A stretch of 64,000 nucleotides of DNA from Schlegelella_A sp036263655 (GCA_036263655.1 DATAGP010000060.1:1-64000), one strand, 5' to 3'. Shown: positions 48,749-57,787, counted from the first letter of the stretch. Made by a program: numbers and translations. Notes: generated by a model not told the origin, from the sequence alone.

Positions 48749-48754
48749 ATCATA
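48749..48754 (-). promoter_or_regulatory. possible -10 box for clpX
   Basis: TATGAT on the minus strand, 44 nt upstream of the clpX start, in the clpP-clpX gap. The preceding sequence is A/T-richer than its surroundings, but no clear -35 or heat-shock (sigma-32) element is seen. A separate hairpin lies further upstream (48797-48814). Confidence 0.35.
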
Positions 48755-48857
48755 GTGCAAAAGTTTTGGCCGCCTTGCGGTCGAAAAGACCCACCTTCGG
48801 CATGTTGTTGCCGACCCACCCGGGTGCCGGAAAGCGCCGCCGCCGCAGGCGCGGGCG

Positions 48858-49484
48858 TCAGCGCCCCGACGCCGGATCGCTGCGCTTCGAGAGCACCTGG
48901 TCGATCAGCCCGTAGGCCTTCGATTCCTCGGGATCCATGAAGAAATCACGCTCCATGTCGGCGCGGATCTTCTCGATCGGCTGCCCCGTGCGCTCGGCGT
49001 AGATCTTGTTGAGCTGCTCGCGTGTCTTGAGGATCTCGCGGGCGTGGATCTCGATGTCGGTCGCCTGGCCCTGCGCGCCGCCCGATGGCTGGTGGATCAT
49101 CACCCGCGAGTTCGGTAGGGCCATGCGCTTGCCCTTGGCCCCGGCCATGAGCAGGAACGAGCCCATGCTCGCGGCGATGCCCATGCACATGGTCGAGACG
49201 TCCGGCTTGACGAACTGCATGGTGTCGTAGATGGACATGCCGGCGCTCACCGACCCGCCGGGCGAGTTGATGTAGAGATGGATGTCCTTGTCGGGGTTCT
49301 CGCTCTCGAGGAACAGCATCTGGGCGACGACCAGGTTCGCCGTCTGGTCCGTCACCGGGCCGACCAGGAAGATGAGCCGCTCGCGGAGGAGCCGGCTGTA
49401 GATGTCGTAGGCGCGCTCGCCGCGTCCCGACGTCTCGATGACGATGGGCACCATGCCCAGGCCTTGCGTTTCCAGCGCGCTCAT
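48858..49484 (-). CDS. clpP: ATP-dependent Clp protease proteolytic subunit
   Basis: A serine protease that forms tetradecameric rings capped by ClpX or ClpA. The 208-residue protein has catalytic Ser106 in GIAASMGSFLL and His131 in VMIHQPSGG, and an Asp in the C-terminal third completes the triad. The short propeptide-like start MSALETQGLGMVPIVIETSG is typical. It follows tig after a 112-nt gap with no obvious feature. Confidence 0.98.
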   Translation of the reverse strand: MSALETQGLGMVPIVIETSGRGERAYDIYSRLLRERLIFLVGPVTDQTANLVVAQMLFLESENPDKDIHLYINSPGGSVSAGMSIYDTMQFVKPDVSTMCMGIAASMGSFLLMAGAKGKRMALPNSRVMIHQPSGGAQGQATDIEIHAREILKTREQLNKIYAERTGQPIEKIRADMERDFFMDPEESKAYGLIDQVLSKRSDPASGR

Positions 49485-49596
49485 TTGCGGATCCCCGGTT
49501 GATTCGATGGCTGTGATGTCGGGGCCGATTATGGGTCTGCAAGCAGGGCGGCGAGGTGCCGGACTGCCTGTTCGGCCAGCAAGGTCGAACCGCTCC

Positions 49597-50904
49597 TCAG
49601 CTTGCCATCAGCTCGTCGAAGGGAACCGTCTTGGACGTGACCTTGGCCCGCTCGAGAACGTGGTTGGCGACGTTGTTCTCGACCACGATCGCCTCGACCT
49701 CTGCCATCCGCTGGCGATCGCTCAGGTACCAGCGCATGACCTCGCTCGGCTTCTCGTAGCTCTGCGACAGCTCCTCGATGTGGGCCTGGAGTTGCTCGGG
49801 CTTGGCTTGCAGCGACTGGGTGCGGACCAGCTCGGCTACGACCAGCCCGAGCCGCACGCGCCGCTCGGCCTTGTCCTGGAACAGCTCGGCCGGGATCGGT
49901 GCCGTCTCGGCGTCCTTGACACCCCGCTTCTTCAGATCGGCACGCGTCTGCTCGACCATCCGCTCGACCTCGCCGGCGACCAGGCTCTTCGGCACCTCCA
50001 ACTCGGCCGCCTTCACCAGCGCGTCCATGACGCTCGCCTTGTTGCGCGCCTGCAGGCGGAACTTCACTTCGCGCTCGAGGTTCTTGCGCACATCGGCGCG
50101 GAGCGCCTCGACCGTGCCGCCGGCGATGCCCAGCGCCTTGGCCAGGGATTCGTCCACCGGCGGCAGCTGCTGGGCCTCGACCTTCTTCAGCGTCACCATG
50201 AAGTCGGCTTCCTTCCCGGCGACTTCCTTGCCCTGGTAATCGGCCGGGAACTGCAGCGGAAAGGTCTTCGACTCCCCGAGCTTCATGCCGCGAAGGGCGG
50301 CGTCGAACTGCTCGAGCATCTGCCCTACGCCGATGATGAAGGAGAAGCCCTCGGCCTTGCCGCCTTCGAACGGAACGCCGTCCACGGTGCCGGAGAAGTC
50401 GATGGTCACCCGGTCGCCGACGGCGGCCGGCTCGGAAGCCGGCCGCTGCTGGAAGGTACGGCGCTGCTTGCGCAGGATCTCGATGGTCTTGTCCACCGCT
50501 TCGTCGCTGACCTCGGTCGTGACGCGCTCGACCTCGGCCGCGCCCAGATCGCCGATCCTCACCTCCGGGTAGACCTCGAAGGTCGCGTCAAAGGCGACCT
50601 CGCCCTCGGGCGCGTCCGCCTTCTCGGTGATTCGCGGCGGGCCCGCGACGCGCAGCTTCGCCTCGTTCACCGCCTGCGAGAAGACCTGCCCGACCTTGTC
50701 GTTCAGGACCTCGCTCTGCACGGAGTAGCCGTAGCGCTGGGCGACGACGCTCATCGGCACCTTGCCGGGCCGGAAGCCATCGGCCTTCACCGTCCTGGAC
50801 AGCTTCCGCAAGCGCGACTCGACCTCCGACTGGATCGTCGTGGTCGGCAGCGTCAGCGTGATCCGGCGCTCGAGCTTGTCGAGGGTTTCAACTTGGACGG
50901 GCAT
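49597..50904 (-). CDS. tig: trigger factor (peptidyl-prolyl isomerase chaperone)
   Basis: A ribosome-bound chaperone that meets nascent chains. The 435-residue protein has the N-terminal ribosome-binding region with the signature GFRPGKVPMSVV, an FKBP-type isomerase domain (VTIDFSGTVDGVPFEGGKAE), and the helical C-terminal cradle. It leads the conserved tig-clpP-clpX-lon cluster. tRNA-Leu(TAG) lies 29 nt upstream on the same strand and could share a transcript. Confidence 0.98.
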   Translation of the reverse strand: MPVQVETLDKLERRITLTLPTTTIQSEVESRLRKLSRTVKADGFRPGKVPMSVVAQRYGYSVQSEVLNDKVGQVFSQAVNEAKLRVAGPPRITEKADAPEGEVAFDATFEVYPEVRIGDLGAAEVERVTTEVSDEAVDKTIEILRKQRRTFQQRPASEPAAVGDRVTIDFSGTVDGVPFEGGKAEGFSFIIGVGQMLEQFDAALRGMKLGESKTFPLQFPADYQGKEVAGKEADFMVTLKKVEAQQLPPVDESLAKALGIAGGTVEALRADVRKNLEREVKFRLQARNKASVMDALVKAAELEVPKSLVAGEVERMVEQTRADLKKRGVKDAETAPIPAELFQDKAERRVRLGLVVAELVRTQSLQAKPEQLQAHIEELSQSYEKPSEVMRWYLSDRQRMAEVEAIVVENNVANHVLERAKVTSKTVPFDELMAS

Positions 50905-50933
50905 GGTGGTGGTGAGTTCGTGTTGCGTAAGCC

Positions 50934-51020
50934 TGGTGCGCGGGGTCGGACTCGAACCGACACGCCGGTGAAGGCGTCAGGACCTAAACCTGGTGCGTCT
51001 ACCAATTTCGCCACCCGCGC
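50934..51020 (-). tRNA. tRNA-Leu (anticodon TAG)
   Basis: An 87-nt class II tRNA with encoded CCA. Acceptor GCGCGGG pairs with CCCGCGC. The D region GGCGAAATTGGTAGACGC, anticodon loop GTTTAGGTC (TAG), long variable arm (GACGCCTTCACCGGCGT) and GGTTCGAGTCCG T-arm are clear. It is the third leucine tRNA in the window. Confidence 0.97.
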
Positions 51021-51155
51021 GGAGGTGGTGGTGCGGAGCCGCCGGGGTGCGTCTCCCGCAGCAGCCGGTAGCAGCCGAGCCCACGAGTTTAGCGGCTCCC
51101 GACTGCGCATTGCGCCCGGCCGGCAGGTCCCGAGGCGGGCGTGGAGAATCGAGCG

Positions 51156-52028
51156 GTGAGCGGCAAGCACTACGAGAACTTCCCCGTCGCGTCCTGGCTC
51201 TGCCCGCCGGCGCTGCGCCCGACGGTGACGGCGATCTACGGCTTCGCCCGGACCGCCGACGACCTCGCCGACGAAGGACCCGCGGCGCCGCGCGAACGGC
51301 TCGACGCGCTGGCCGCCTTTCGCGAGGACCTCGCCGCCGTCGCATCGGGCCTGCCCCCGTCCGGCCGATGGACGGGGGTCTTCGGGCCCTTGGCCGCAGC
51401 CATCGAGCGCCACCGGCTTCCGGCCGATCTGCTGGCGGCGCTGCTGGATGCCTTCGAGCAGGACGTCGGCAAGTCCAGCTACGTCGATCGAGAGGAGCTT
51501 CTCGACTACTGCCGCCGCTCGGCCGATCCGGTCGGGCGGCTCCTCCTGCACCTCTACGGGATTGACGACGCGGTCTCGCTGGCCCGATCGGACGCGATCT
51601 GCACCGCCCTGCAGCTGGCGAACTTCTGGCAGGACCTGGGCGTCGACACGGCGCGCGGCCGGCTGTATCTGCCGCTCGCCGACTGCCGCCGACTCGCTGT
51701 GGCGCCCGAGGAGATCCTCGCCGGACGCGACAGCGAGCAGCTGCATGCGCTGGTGCTCGAGCTGGTCGCCTGGGCGCGCGGGCTGATGCTGGGCGGCGCG
51801 CCGCTGGTGCACACCGTCCCCGGTCGCGCCGGCCTCGAGCTGCGTCTGGTCGTGCAGAGTGGGCTGCGCATTTTGGAGCGGACCGAACGCATGGGCGGCG
51901 CGACCCTGCTGACGCGCCCGGTGCTCGGCTGGGCGGACGCGCCCTCGATCGTGTGGCGAGCGCTGTCGATGCGGCCGGGTCCCACGCCGATTTCGTCCGT
52001 CCGGCGCGACCGGCCCAGCGCTCCGTGA
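51156..52028 (+). CDS. hpnC: HpnC, squalene-pathway prenyl synthase
   Basis: In the HpnCDE route to squalene, HpnC turns presqualene diphosphate into hydroxysqualene. The 290-residue protein has GKHYENFPVASWL at its N-terminus, the first Asp-rich motif in ARTADDLADEG and the second in LANFWQDLGVDTARGRLYLP. The start GTG 51156 was chosen over GTG 51141 because GGAG lies 9 nt upstream and the family begins near HYENFPVAS. The 135-nt gap to tRNA-Leu must hold the promoter; none is obvious. It overlaps hpnD by GTGA. Confidence 0.9.
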   Translation: MSGKHYENFPVASWLCPPALRPTVTAIYGFARTADDLADEGPAAPRERLDALAAFREDLAAVASGLPPSGRWTGVFGPLAAAIERHRLPADLLAALLDAFEQDVGKSSYVDREELLDYCRRSADPVGRLLLHLYGIDDAVSLARSDAICTALQLANFWQDLGVDTARGRLYLPLADCRRLAVAPEEILAGRDSEQLHALVLELVAWARGLMLGGAPLVHTVPGRAGLELRLVVQSGLRILERTERMGGATLLTRPVLGWADAPSIVWRALSMRPGPTPISSVRRDRPSAP

Positions 52029-52861
52029 GCCCGGAGCAGTACGTCCAGGAGAAGGCCGCGGCGAGCGGATCGAGCTTCTACTACGCGTTCCTGTTCCTGC
52101 CGCCGGCGCGCCGTGCCGCCATCACCGCCTTCTACGCCTTCTGCCGCGAGGTCGACGACATCGCCGACGACGTCACCGACCCCGGCGTAGCGGCCACGAA
52201 GCTGGCCTGGTGGAGGAGCGAGGTCGCCGCTGCGTTCGCCGGACGGCCGTCGCACCCTGCGATGCATGCCCTGCTCCCGCACGCGCCGATCTACGCCATC
52301 GAGCCGTCTCACCTGCTCGCTGTCATCGACGGCTGCCAGATGGACCTCGGCCAGTCGCGCTACCTCGATTACCCCGGGCTGCAGCGCTACTGCCACCTGG
52401 TGGCGGGCGTCGTCGGCGAGGTCGCCGCCAATATCTTCGGGCGGACCGAGGCGTCGACTCTCGAGTACGCGCACCGGCTCGGGCTGGCGATGCAGCTGAC
52501 GAACATCATCCGCGACGTCGGCGACGACGCGCGCCGAGGCCGCATCTACCTGCCCATGAGCGAGCTGAAGCAGTTCGACGTGAAGGCCGCCGAGCTCCTC
52601 GAGCGCCGCTACAGCGACCGCTTCACGGCGCTGATGCGCTTCCAGGCGGAGCGCGCGCACCGCACCTACAACGACGCGCTGGCCCGCCTGCCGGAGGTCG
52701 ACAGGGCGACGCAGAAGCCCGGGCTGATGATGGCCAACATCTACCGCAGCCTGCTCGGGGAGATCGAGTCCGACGGCTTCCAGGTCCTGCACCAGCGCAT
52801 CTCCCTGACGCCGCTGCGCAAGCTCTGGATCGCGATGCGCACCAACTGGCGCGGACGCTAG
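52025..52861 (+). CDS. hpnD: HpnD, presqualene diphosphate synthase
   Basis: It condenses two farnesyl diphosphates into presqualene diphosphate. The 278-residue protein has SGSSFYYAFLFLPPARRAAI, the first Asp-rich motif FCREVDDIADDV and the second NIIRDVGDDARRGRIYLP. It starts at GTG 52025, overlapping the hpnC stop (GTGA). The frame is open upstream inside hpnC, but the family N-terminus (SPEQYVQEKAAASGSSF) begins here. The stop overlaps the hpnE start (TAGTG). Confidence 0.92.
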   Translation: MSPEQYVQEKAAASGSSFYYAFLFLPPARRAAITAFYAFCREVDDIADDVTDPGVAATKLAWWRSEVAAAFAGRPSHPAMHALLPHAPIYAIEPSHLLAVIDGCQMDLGQSRYLDYPGLQRYCHLVAGVVGEVAANIFGRTEASTLEYAHRLGLAMQLTNIIRDVGDDARRGRIYLPMSELKQFDVKAAELLERRYSDRFTALMRFQAERAHRTYNDALARLPEVDRATQKPGLMMANIYRSLLGEIESDGFQVLHQRISLTPLRKLWIAMRTNWRGR

Positions 52862-54141
52862 TGGGAGGCGGAGCGGCGCACGTCGCCGTCGTCGGCGCCG
52901 GCTGGGCGGGCCTCGCCGCCGCCGTCGAAGCGGTTCAGCGCGGCGCCCGTGTGACCCTGTTCGAGATGGCCCCGAATGCCGGCGGCCGCGCCCGCGACGT
53001 CGTCTCGCACGGGAGCGTCCTCGACAACGGCCAGCACATCTGCATCGGCGCCTACTTCGAGACGCTTCGCCTGATGCGGCTCGTTGGCGTGGCCGAGCGC
53101 GACGCCTTCCTGCGCCAGCCGCTGACGCTCATGAACGCGAAAGGCGAGGGTCTGCGCCTGCGCCGCGGACCGACGGCCCCTGCCTTCGTGCTGGCGGCGC
53201 TGGATCGCAGGGGCTGGCGCTGGCGCGATCGCCTCGCCCTTGTCTCCCTCGCCGCCCGCTGGCGGCTGGCGGGCTTCCGATGTGCTCCAGAGCGGACGGT
53301 CGCCGAGCTCGCCCGCGGCCTGCCCGCGGCCGTGCGCGCGGACTTCATCGAGCCGCTGTGCGTCGCGGCGCTCAACACGCCTGCGCGTGAGGCCAGCGGC
53401 GCCGTCTTCCTGCGCGTGCTTCAGGATGCCCTGACGACGGGACCGCGATCCGCCGACCTGCTCCTGCCACGGCAAGGCCTGAGCCGTCTCCTGCCGGCGC
53501 CCGCGCTCGACTGGCTGCGCCGGTCGGGCGCCACCGTGCGGCTGGGAAGCCGGGTTGATGGGATCGCGTCACGGGGCGCAGGCTGGACCGTCGGCGACAT
53601 CGACGCCGACCGTGTGATCGTCGCCGCCAGCGCCAGCGAAGCGGCTCGCCTGCTGGCGCCGCACGCCCGCGACTGGGCCCGCCGGGCCGCCGCCTTCGAG
53701 TACCAGCCGATCGTCACCGTGTACGCGCGGAGCGCCGGCTGCCGCCTGCCCGAGCCGATGCTGGCGCTCCGCTCCGGCCCCAGGCTGCCGGCGCAGTTCG
53801 TCTTCGACCGCGGCCAGCTCGGCGGACCCGAGGGCCTGCTCGCGTTTGTCGTCAGCGGCGCCGGGGAGTGGCTGGCGCGCGGCGCAGCCGCCACCGAGCA
53901 TGCGACGCTGGTGCAGGCCACGGCCGAGCTGCGCCCGCATCTCCGCTCCCCGCTCGAAGGTGTGCGGACGCTCATCGAGAAGCGCGCCACGTTCGCCTGC
54001 ACGCCGCAGCTGGTTCGACCGCCGACGGCCGTCGCGGCCGGTCTCTTCGCCTGCGGCGACTACGTCGACGGGCCCTACCCCGCGACGCTCGAGGGCGCGA
54101 TACGCAGCGGGCTCGCCGCCGCGCGGGCCGCCACGGCCTGA
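52861..54141 (+). CDS. hpnE: HpnE, FAD-dependent hydroxysqualene reductase/desaturase
   Basis: It reduces hydroxysqualene to squalene, the last HpnCDE step. The 426-residue protein has the FAD motif VVGAGWAGLAAAVEAVQRGA, FEMAPNAGGRARDV, and a C-terminal FAD-contact region FACGDYVDGPYPATLEGAIRSGLAAA typical of phytoene-desaturase-like amine oxidases. The start GTG 52861 overlaps the hpnD stop by one base. A squalene-hopene cyclase gene is not in this window, so the end product (hopanoid or squalene itself) cannot be settled. Confidence 0.92.
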   Translation: MGGGAAHVAVVGAGWAGLAAAVEAVQRGARVTLFEMAPNAGGRARDVVSHGSVLDNGQHICIGAYFETLRLMRLVGVAERDAFLRQPLTLMNAKGEGLRLRRGPTAPAFVLAALDRRGWRWRDRLALVSLAARWRLAGFRCAPERTVAELARGLPAAVRADFIEPLCVAALNTPAREASGAVFLRVLQDALTTGPRSADLLLPRQGLSRLLPAPALDWLRRSGATVRLGSRVDGIASRGAGWTVGDIDADRVIVAASASEAARLLAPHARDWARRAAAFEYQPIVTVYARSAGCRLPEPMLALRSGPRLPAQFVFDRGQLGGPEGLLAFVVSGAGEWLARGAAATEHATLVQATAELRPHLRSPLEGVRTLIEKRATFACTPQLVRPPTAVAAGLFACGDYVDGPYPATLEGAIRSGLAAARAATA

Positions 54142-54159
54142 CTCGGCGAGAATTCGGCG

Positions 54160-54927
54160 ATGCGCAAGAGCGAAGATCGAAGCATCACGATCCAGGTGCT
54201 GGAGCGCGCCTTCGGCCTCCTGGACATCCTGGCATCCCATCAGGAACCGGTGTCGCTCAAGTTGATCAGCGAGCAGAGCGGGCTTCACCCCTCGACCGCG
54301 CACCGGATCCTCAACGATCTGACGATCGGCCGCTACGTCGACCGTCCGGAGCCCGGCAGCTACCGGCTCGGCATGCGCCTCCTGGAGCTCGGCAACCTCG
54401 TCAAGGCTCGCCTCGACGTTCGCGACGCCGCCCTGGTGCCCATGCGAGAGCTGCACAAGCTGACGCACCAGCCGGTGAACCTGTCCATGCGACAGGGCGA
54501 CGAGATCGTCTACGTTGAGCGGACCTACAGCGAGCGCTCCGGGATGCAGGTGGTTCGCGCCATCGGCGGCCGAGCTCCCCTCCACCTCACGTCTGTGGGC
54601 AAGCTCTTCCTGGCCCACGACGATGCCCAGCGCGTGCGCGCCTACGCCGCCCGCACGGGACTCGCCGGCCACACCCGCAACAGCATCACCGACCTTGGCG
54701 CGCTCGAGCGCGAGCTCGCGCGCGTGCACCAGTACGGCACGGCGCGCGACGACGAAGAGCTGGAGCTCGGCGTCCGCTGCATGGCGGCGGGCATTCTCGA
54801 CGACCAGGGCAAGCTGGTCGCGGGGCTGTCGATCTCGGCGCCGGCCGATCGGCTGGAGGAGAGCTGGCTCGAGCGGCTGCGCGCCACCGCGGCGCAGATT
54901 TCGGCGGCCCTTGGCCACCGCGGCTGA
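54160..54927 (+). CDS. IclR-family transcriptional regulator
   Basis: A 255-residue DNA-binding regulator. The N-terminal winged helix-turn-helix is at ~15-75 (VLERAFGLLDILASHQEP, then LKLISEQSGLHPSTAHRILN). A C-terminal IclR effector domain follows, with SVGKLFLAHD and ELELGVRCMAAGILD. It lies 18 nt after hpnE on the same strand, so it may be co-transcribed with the squalene genes. IclR members usually bind small carboxylic effectors; the ligand and target are unknown. It converges with the pbpG-like gene, 30 nt away. Confidence 0.88.
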   Translation: MRKSEDRSITIQVLERAFGLLDILASHQEPVSLKLISEQSGLHPSTAHRILNDLTIGRYVDRPEPGSYRLGMRLLELGNLVKARLDVRDAALVPMRELHKLTHQPVNLSMRQGDEIVYVERTYSERSGMQVVRAIGGRAPLHLTSVGKLFLAHDDAQRVRAYAARTGLAGHTRNSITDLGALERELARVHQYGTARDDEELELGVRCMAAGILDDQGKLVAGLSISAPADRLEESWLERLRATAAQISAALGHRG

Positions 54928-54957
54928 CGAGGGCGGCTGGCGCAGCCGCCCGAAGCC

Positions 54958-56031
54958 TCACATCGCCGGCTTGTCGGCGGTCAGCACCACCGGGAGCCCC
55001 GGGAGCACCGGGAGCACCGGTGCGCTTTCCATGAGCCAGCGACGGACACGTTCGGCATCGCCGATCCGCGAGTACTTTCCGGCCGAGTCGAGGAACACCA
55101 TGATGAGGTGACGACCCGCCAGCTTGGCCTGCATGACCAGGCAGCGGCCCGCCTCCGAGATGTAGCCGGTCTTCTGCAGACCGATCTCCCACTCCGGGTT
55201 CTTGACCAGCCCGTTGGTGTTGCGGAACTGGATCGAACGGTTGTCGACCTCGACCAGGTACTCGGGCGAGATGGAGAGCTCGCGGATGATCTGCACTTCG
55301 TGCGCCGCCTTGACAAGGGTCGCCAGATCGCGCGCGCTCGACTGGTTGCGACTGGACAGGCCGGTCGGCTCCACGTAGCGCGTGTCCTTCATGCCGAGCT
55401 CTTGGGCCTTCCTGTTCATGGCCGCCACGAAGGCGCGCAGTCCACCCGGGTAGCTGCGGCCGAGCGCGTGCGCGGCGCGGTTCTCGGACGCCATCAGGGC
55501 GAGGTGCAGCATGTCCTCGCGGCTCAGCTGCGTGCCGATCTTCAGGCGCGAGCGGCTCCCCTTCTCGGTATCGATGTCCTCATCGGTGATGGTGATCGTC
55601 TCGCTCAGCGGCAGCCCGGCGTCGACGACGACGAAGGCCGTCATGAGCTTGGTCAGCGAGGCGATCGGCAGGACCGCCTGCGAGTTCTTGCTGAACAGGA
55701 TCTCGTCGGTGTCCTGGTCGAGGATCAGGGCAACGCCGGACTTCAGGTCGAGCGAGTCGGCGGCTTCGTGCAAGCCGATCATCTGGCCAAAGGACGGCCG
55801 CGCCGGCTCGACGCGGGCCAGCGAGGCGACACGACGGCTGCTGCCGTGCCGGCTGGTGCGGACGACCAGAACCTGGCGGACGCGCGCCTTGCTGACGATC
55901 TTCGAGAGGGCGGACGCCGAGCGCTTCTTGGCGGCCTCGGCGGCGGTCGTCGCCTTGGCCAGGGCCACGCTGCTCGTCGCCAGCAGGGCCATCAGGAGGA
56001 AGGACGAAATGAGCTGGCGAGTCGTCGACAA
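54958..56031 (-). CDS. pbpG: D-alanyl-D-alanine endopeptidase (PBP7/PbpG-like)
   Basis: A periplasmic serine peptidase that cleaves peptidoglycan cross-links. Motifs are S-x-x-K at Ser125/Lys128 (ASLTKLM), S-x-N in MASENRAAHALGRS and KTG in GLQKTGYISEAGRC. The chosen start, TTG 56031, has GAGG 6 nt upstream and is directly followed by a signal peptide (LISSFLLMALLATSSVALA). A GTG at 56082 gives 17 more residues but no signal-peptide benefit. The 357-residue product has a basic linker (~45-85) before the domain and a Pro/Val/Leu-rich tail (PVLPVLPGLPVVL). Confidence 0.88.
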   Translation of the reverse strand: MSTTRQLISSFLLMALLATSSVALAKATTAAEAAKKRSASALSKIVSKARVRQVLVVRTSRHGSSRRVASLARVEPARPSFGQMIGLHEAADSLDLKSGVALILDQDTDEILFSKNSQAVLPIASLTKLMTAFVVVDAGLPLSETITITDEDIDTEKGSRSRLKIGTQLSREDMLHLALMASENRAAHALGRSYPGGLRAFVAAMNRKAQELGMKDTRYVEPTGLSSRNQSSARDLATLVKAAHEVQIIRELSISPEYLVEVDNRSIQFRNTNGLVKNPEWEIGLQKTGYISEAGRCLVMQAKLAGRHLIMVFLDSAGKYSRIGDAERVRRWLMESAPVLPVLPGLPVVLTADKPAM

Positions 56032-56074
56032 GATGGTCCTCGGGGAGCAGCGGCGCGAGTCTATGGGAGCCCAT

Positions 56075-56108
56075 AAAAACACGCAAGATCAAAAACTTGC
56101 GTGTTTTT
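56075..56108 (-). terminator. inverted-repeat terminator after leuA
   Basis: Perfect 13-bp arms (56075-56087 and 56096-56108; one arm AAAAACACGCAAG) around an 8-nt loop. On the minus strand the second arm ends in five T. It lies 58 nt after the leuA stop and 44 nt before the pbpG start. The AT-rich arms stand out in this GC-rich sequence. The arms also read symmetrically, so weak activity in the other direction is possible. Confidence 0.75.
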
Positions 56109-56165
56109 CCTAAAGTGAGACTATAGACACGGATCGGCTCCTTCCGGCAAGACCGCTCGGCCGGA

Positions 56166-57707
56166 TCAACCCTGCGCAGCCACCCGTTCGTCCTTGTGAT
56201 GCAGCTTGTTCAACGCCGACAGGTACGCCTTGGCGGACGCCACCACGATGTCCGGGTCGGCACCGACCCCATTGACGATCCGCCCGCCGCGCTGCAGTCG
56301 GACCGTGACCTCGCCCTGGGATTCTGTGCTGCCCGAGGTGATGGCATTGACCGAATAGAGCAGCATTTCAGCGCCACTTGCCACCCTGGATTCGATCGCC
56401 TTGAGGCTGGCGTCGACCGGCCCGTTGCCGTCGCTCGACGCACGATGGTCGACGTCTCCTGCGGCGAAGGCGACGCTGGCGTGCGGCCGGGCCCCCATCT
56501 CGGAATGCTGCGACAGCCCGATGAGGCGGTAGTGCTCGTGCTCGGAGGTGACGGCCTCGTCCATGACGAGGGCCAGGATGTCCTCGTCGAAGATGTCGCT
56601 CTTGCGATCGGCGAGCTCCTTGAACTTGGCGAAGGCGGCGTTGACCTCGCCCTCCGAGTCCATGTCGATGCCGAGATCCTTCAGCCGCTGCTTGAAGGCG
56701 TTGCGACCCGACAGCTTGCCGAGAACGATCTTGTTGGTTGTCCAGCCGACGTCCTCGGCGCGCATGATCTCGTAGGTGTCGCGCGCCTTGAGCACGCCGT
56801 CCTGGTGGATGCCCGACGCGTGGGCGAAGGCGTTGGCGCCGACCACCGCCTTGTTGGGCTGGACGACGAAGCCGGTGGTCTGCGCCACCAGCCGCGATGC
56901 CGGCACGATCTGTGAGGGATCGATGCCGATCTCGAGACCGAAGTAGTCGCGCCGGGTCTTCAGCGCCATCACCACCTCCTCGAGCGAGCAGTTGCCTGCC
57001 CTTTCGCCAAGGCCGTTGATGGTGCACTCGATCTGCCGGGCGCCGCCGATCTTGACGCCCGCCAGCGAGTTGGCGACGGCCATGCCGAGGTCGTTGTGGC
57101 AATGCACCGACCACACGGCCTTGTCGGAGTTCGGAATCCGCGTGCGCAAGTCGAGCAGGAACTGCCCGTACAGCTCCGGCACCGCGTAGCCCACCGTATC
57201 GGGGATGTTGATGGTCGTCGCCCCTTCGGCGATAACCGTCTCCAGGACGCGGCAGAGGAAATCGGGATCCGAGCGATAGCCGTCCTCGGGAGAGAACTCG
57301 ACGTCGCTCGCCAGGTTGCGGGCGAAGCGGGTCGACAGCCGTGCCTGTTCGTAGACCTCGTCGGGCGTCATCCGCAGCTTCTTTTCCATGTGCAGCGCAC
57401 TGGTGGCGATGAAGAGGTGGATGCGGGTCGACTCGCCGCCGGCCAGCGCTTCGGCGGCCCGCGAGATGTCGCGGTCGTTGGCGCGGGCGAGCGAGCACAC
57501 CGTGGAGCCGCGGATCGCCTGGGCGATGGCGCGGACGGCCTCGAAATCGCCGTTCGACGATGCCGCGAAGCCGGCTTCGATGACGTCGACCTTCAGCCGC
57601 TCGAGCTGGCGGGCGATGCGAAGCTTCTCGTCCTTGGTCATCGATGCGCCGGGCGACTGCTCGCCGTCGCGCAAGGTGGTGTCGAAGATGAACAGGCGGT
57701 CGGTCAC
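56166..57707 (-). CDS. leuA: 2-isopropylmalate synthase
   Basis: It condenses acetyl-CoA with 2-ketoisovalerate, the first committed step to leucine. The 513-residue protein has FDTTLRDGEQSPGASM (8-23) with catalytic Arg13 and metal Asp14, HCHNDLGMAVANSLAG with metal His residues, GIHQDGVLKARDTYEIM, and a C-terminal leucine-feedback domain. The start GTG 57707 has AGGAG 6 nt upstream. An attenuator-type leader (57722-57850) precedes it. The neighbours pssA, ilvC, ilvH and ilvB lie upstream on the same strand. Confidence 0.97.
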   Translation of the reverse strand: MTDRLFIFDTTLRDGEQSPGASMTKDEKLRIARQLERLKVDVIEAGFAASSNGDFEAVRAIAQAIRGSTVCSLARANDRDISRAAEALAGGESTRIHLFIATSALHMEKKLRMTPDEVYEQARLSTRFARNLASDVEFSPEDGYRSDPDFLCRVLETVIAEGATTINIPDTVGYAVPELYGQFLLDLRTRIPNSDKAVWSVHCHNDLGMAVANSLAGVKIGGARQIECTINGLGERAGNCSLEEVVMALKTRRDYFGLEIGIDPSQIVPASRLVAQTTGFVVQPNKAVVGANAFAHASGIHQDGVLKARDTYEIMRAEDVGWTTNKIVLGKLSGRNAFKQRLKDLGIDMDSEGEVNAAFAKFKELADRKSDIFDEDILALVMDEAVTSEHEHYRLIGLSQHSEMGARPHASVAFAAGDVDHRASSDGNGPVDASLKAIESRVASGAEMLLYSVNAITSGSTESQGEVTVRLQRGGRIVNGVGADPDIVVASAKAYLSALNKLHHKDERVAAQG

Positions 57708-57721
57708 GGCTTTCTCCTCTG

Positions 57722-57757
57722 CAAAACAAAACGGCCCGCTGCATCTGCAAGCGGGCC
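57722..57757 (-). promoter_or_regulatory. leuA attenuator: Rho-independent terminator in the leader
   Basis: On the minus strand GGCCCGC (57757-57751) pairs with GCGGGCC (57739-57733), with TGCA/TGCA pairing inside, and is followed by GTTTTGTTTTGC. It sits between the leucine-rich leader peptide stop and the leuA ribosome-binding site. The same GGCCCGC occurs again inside the leader peptide gene at 57808-57802 and could pair with the 3' arm instead, giving an alternative antiterminated fold. Confidence 0.8.
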
Positions 57758-57787
57758 GGTCGGACGATACGGTGGGGACGTGGTCGT

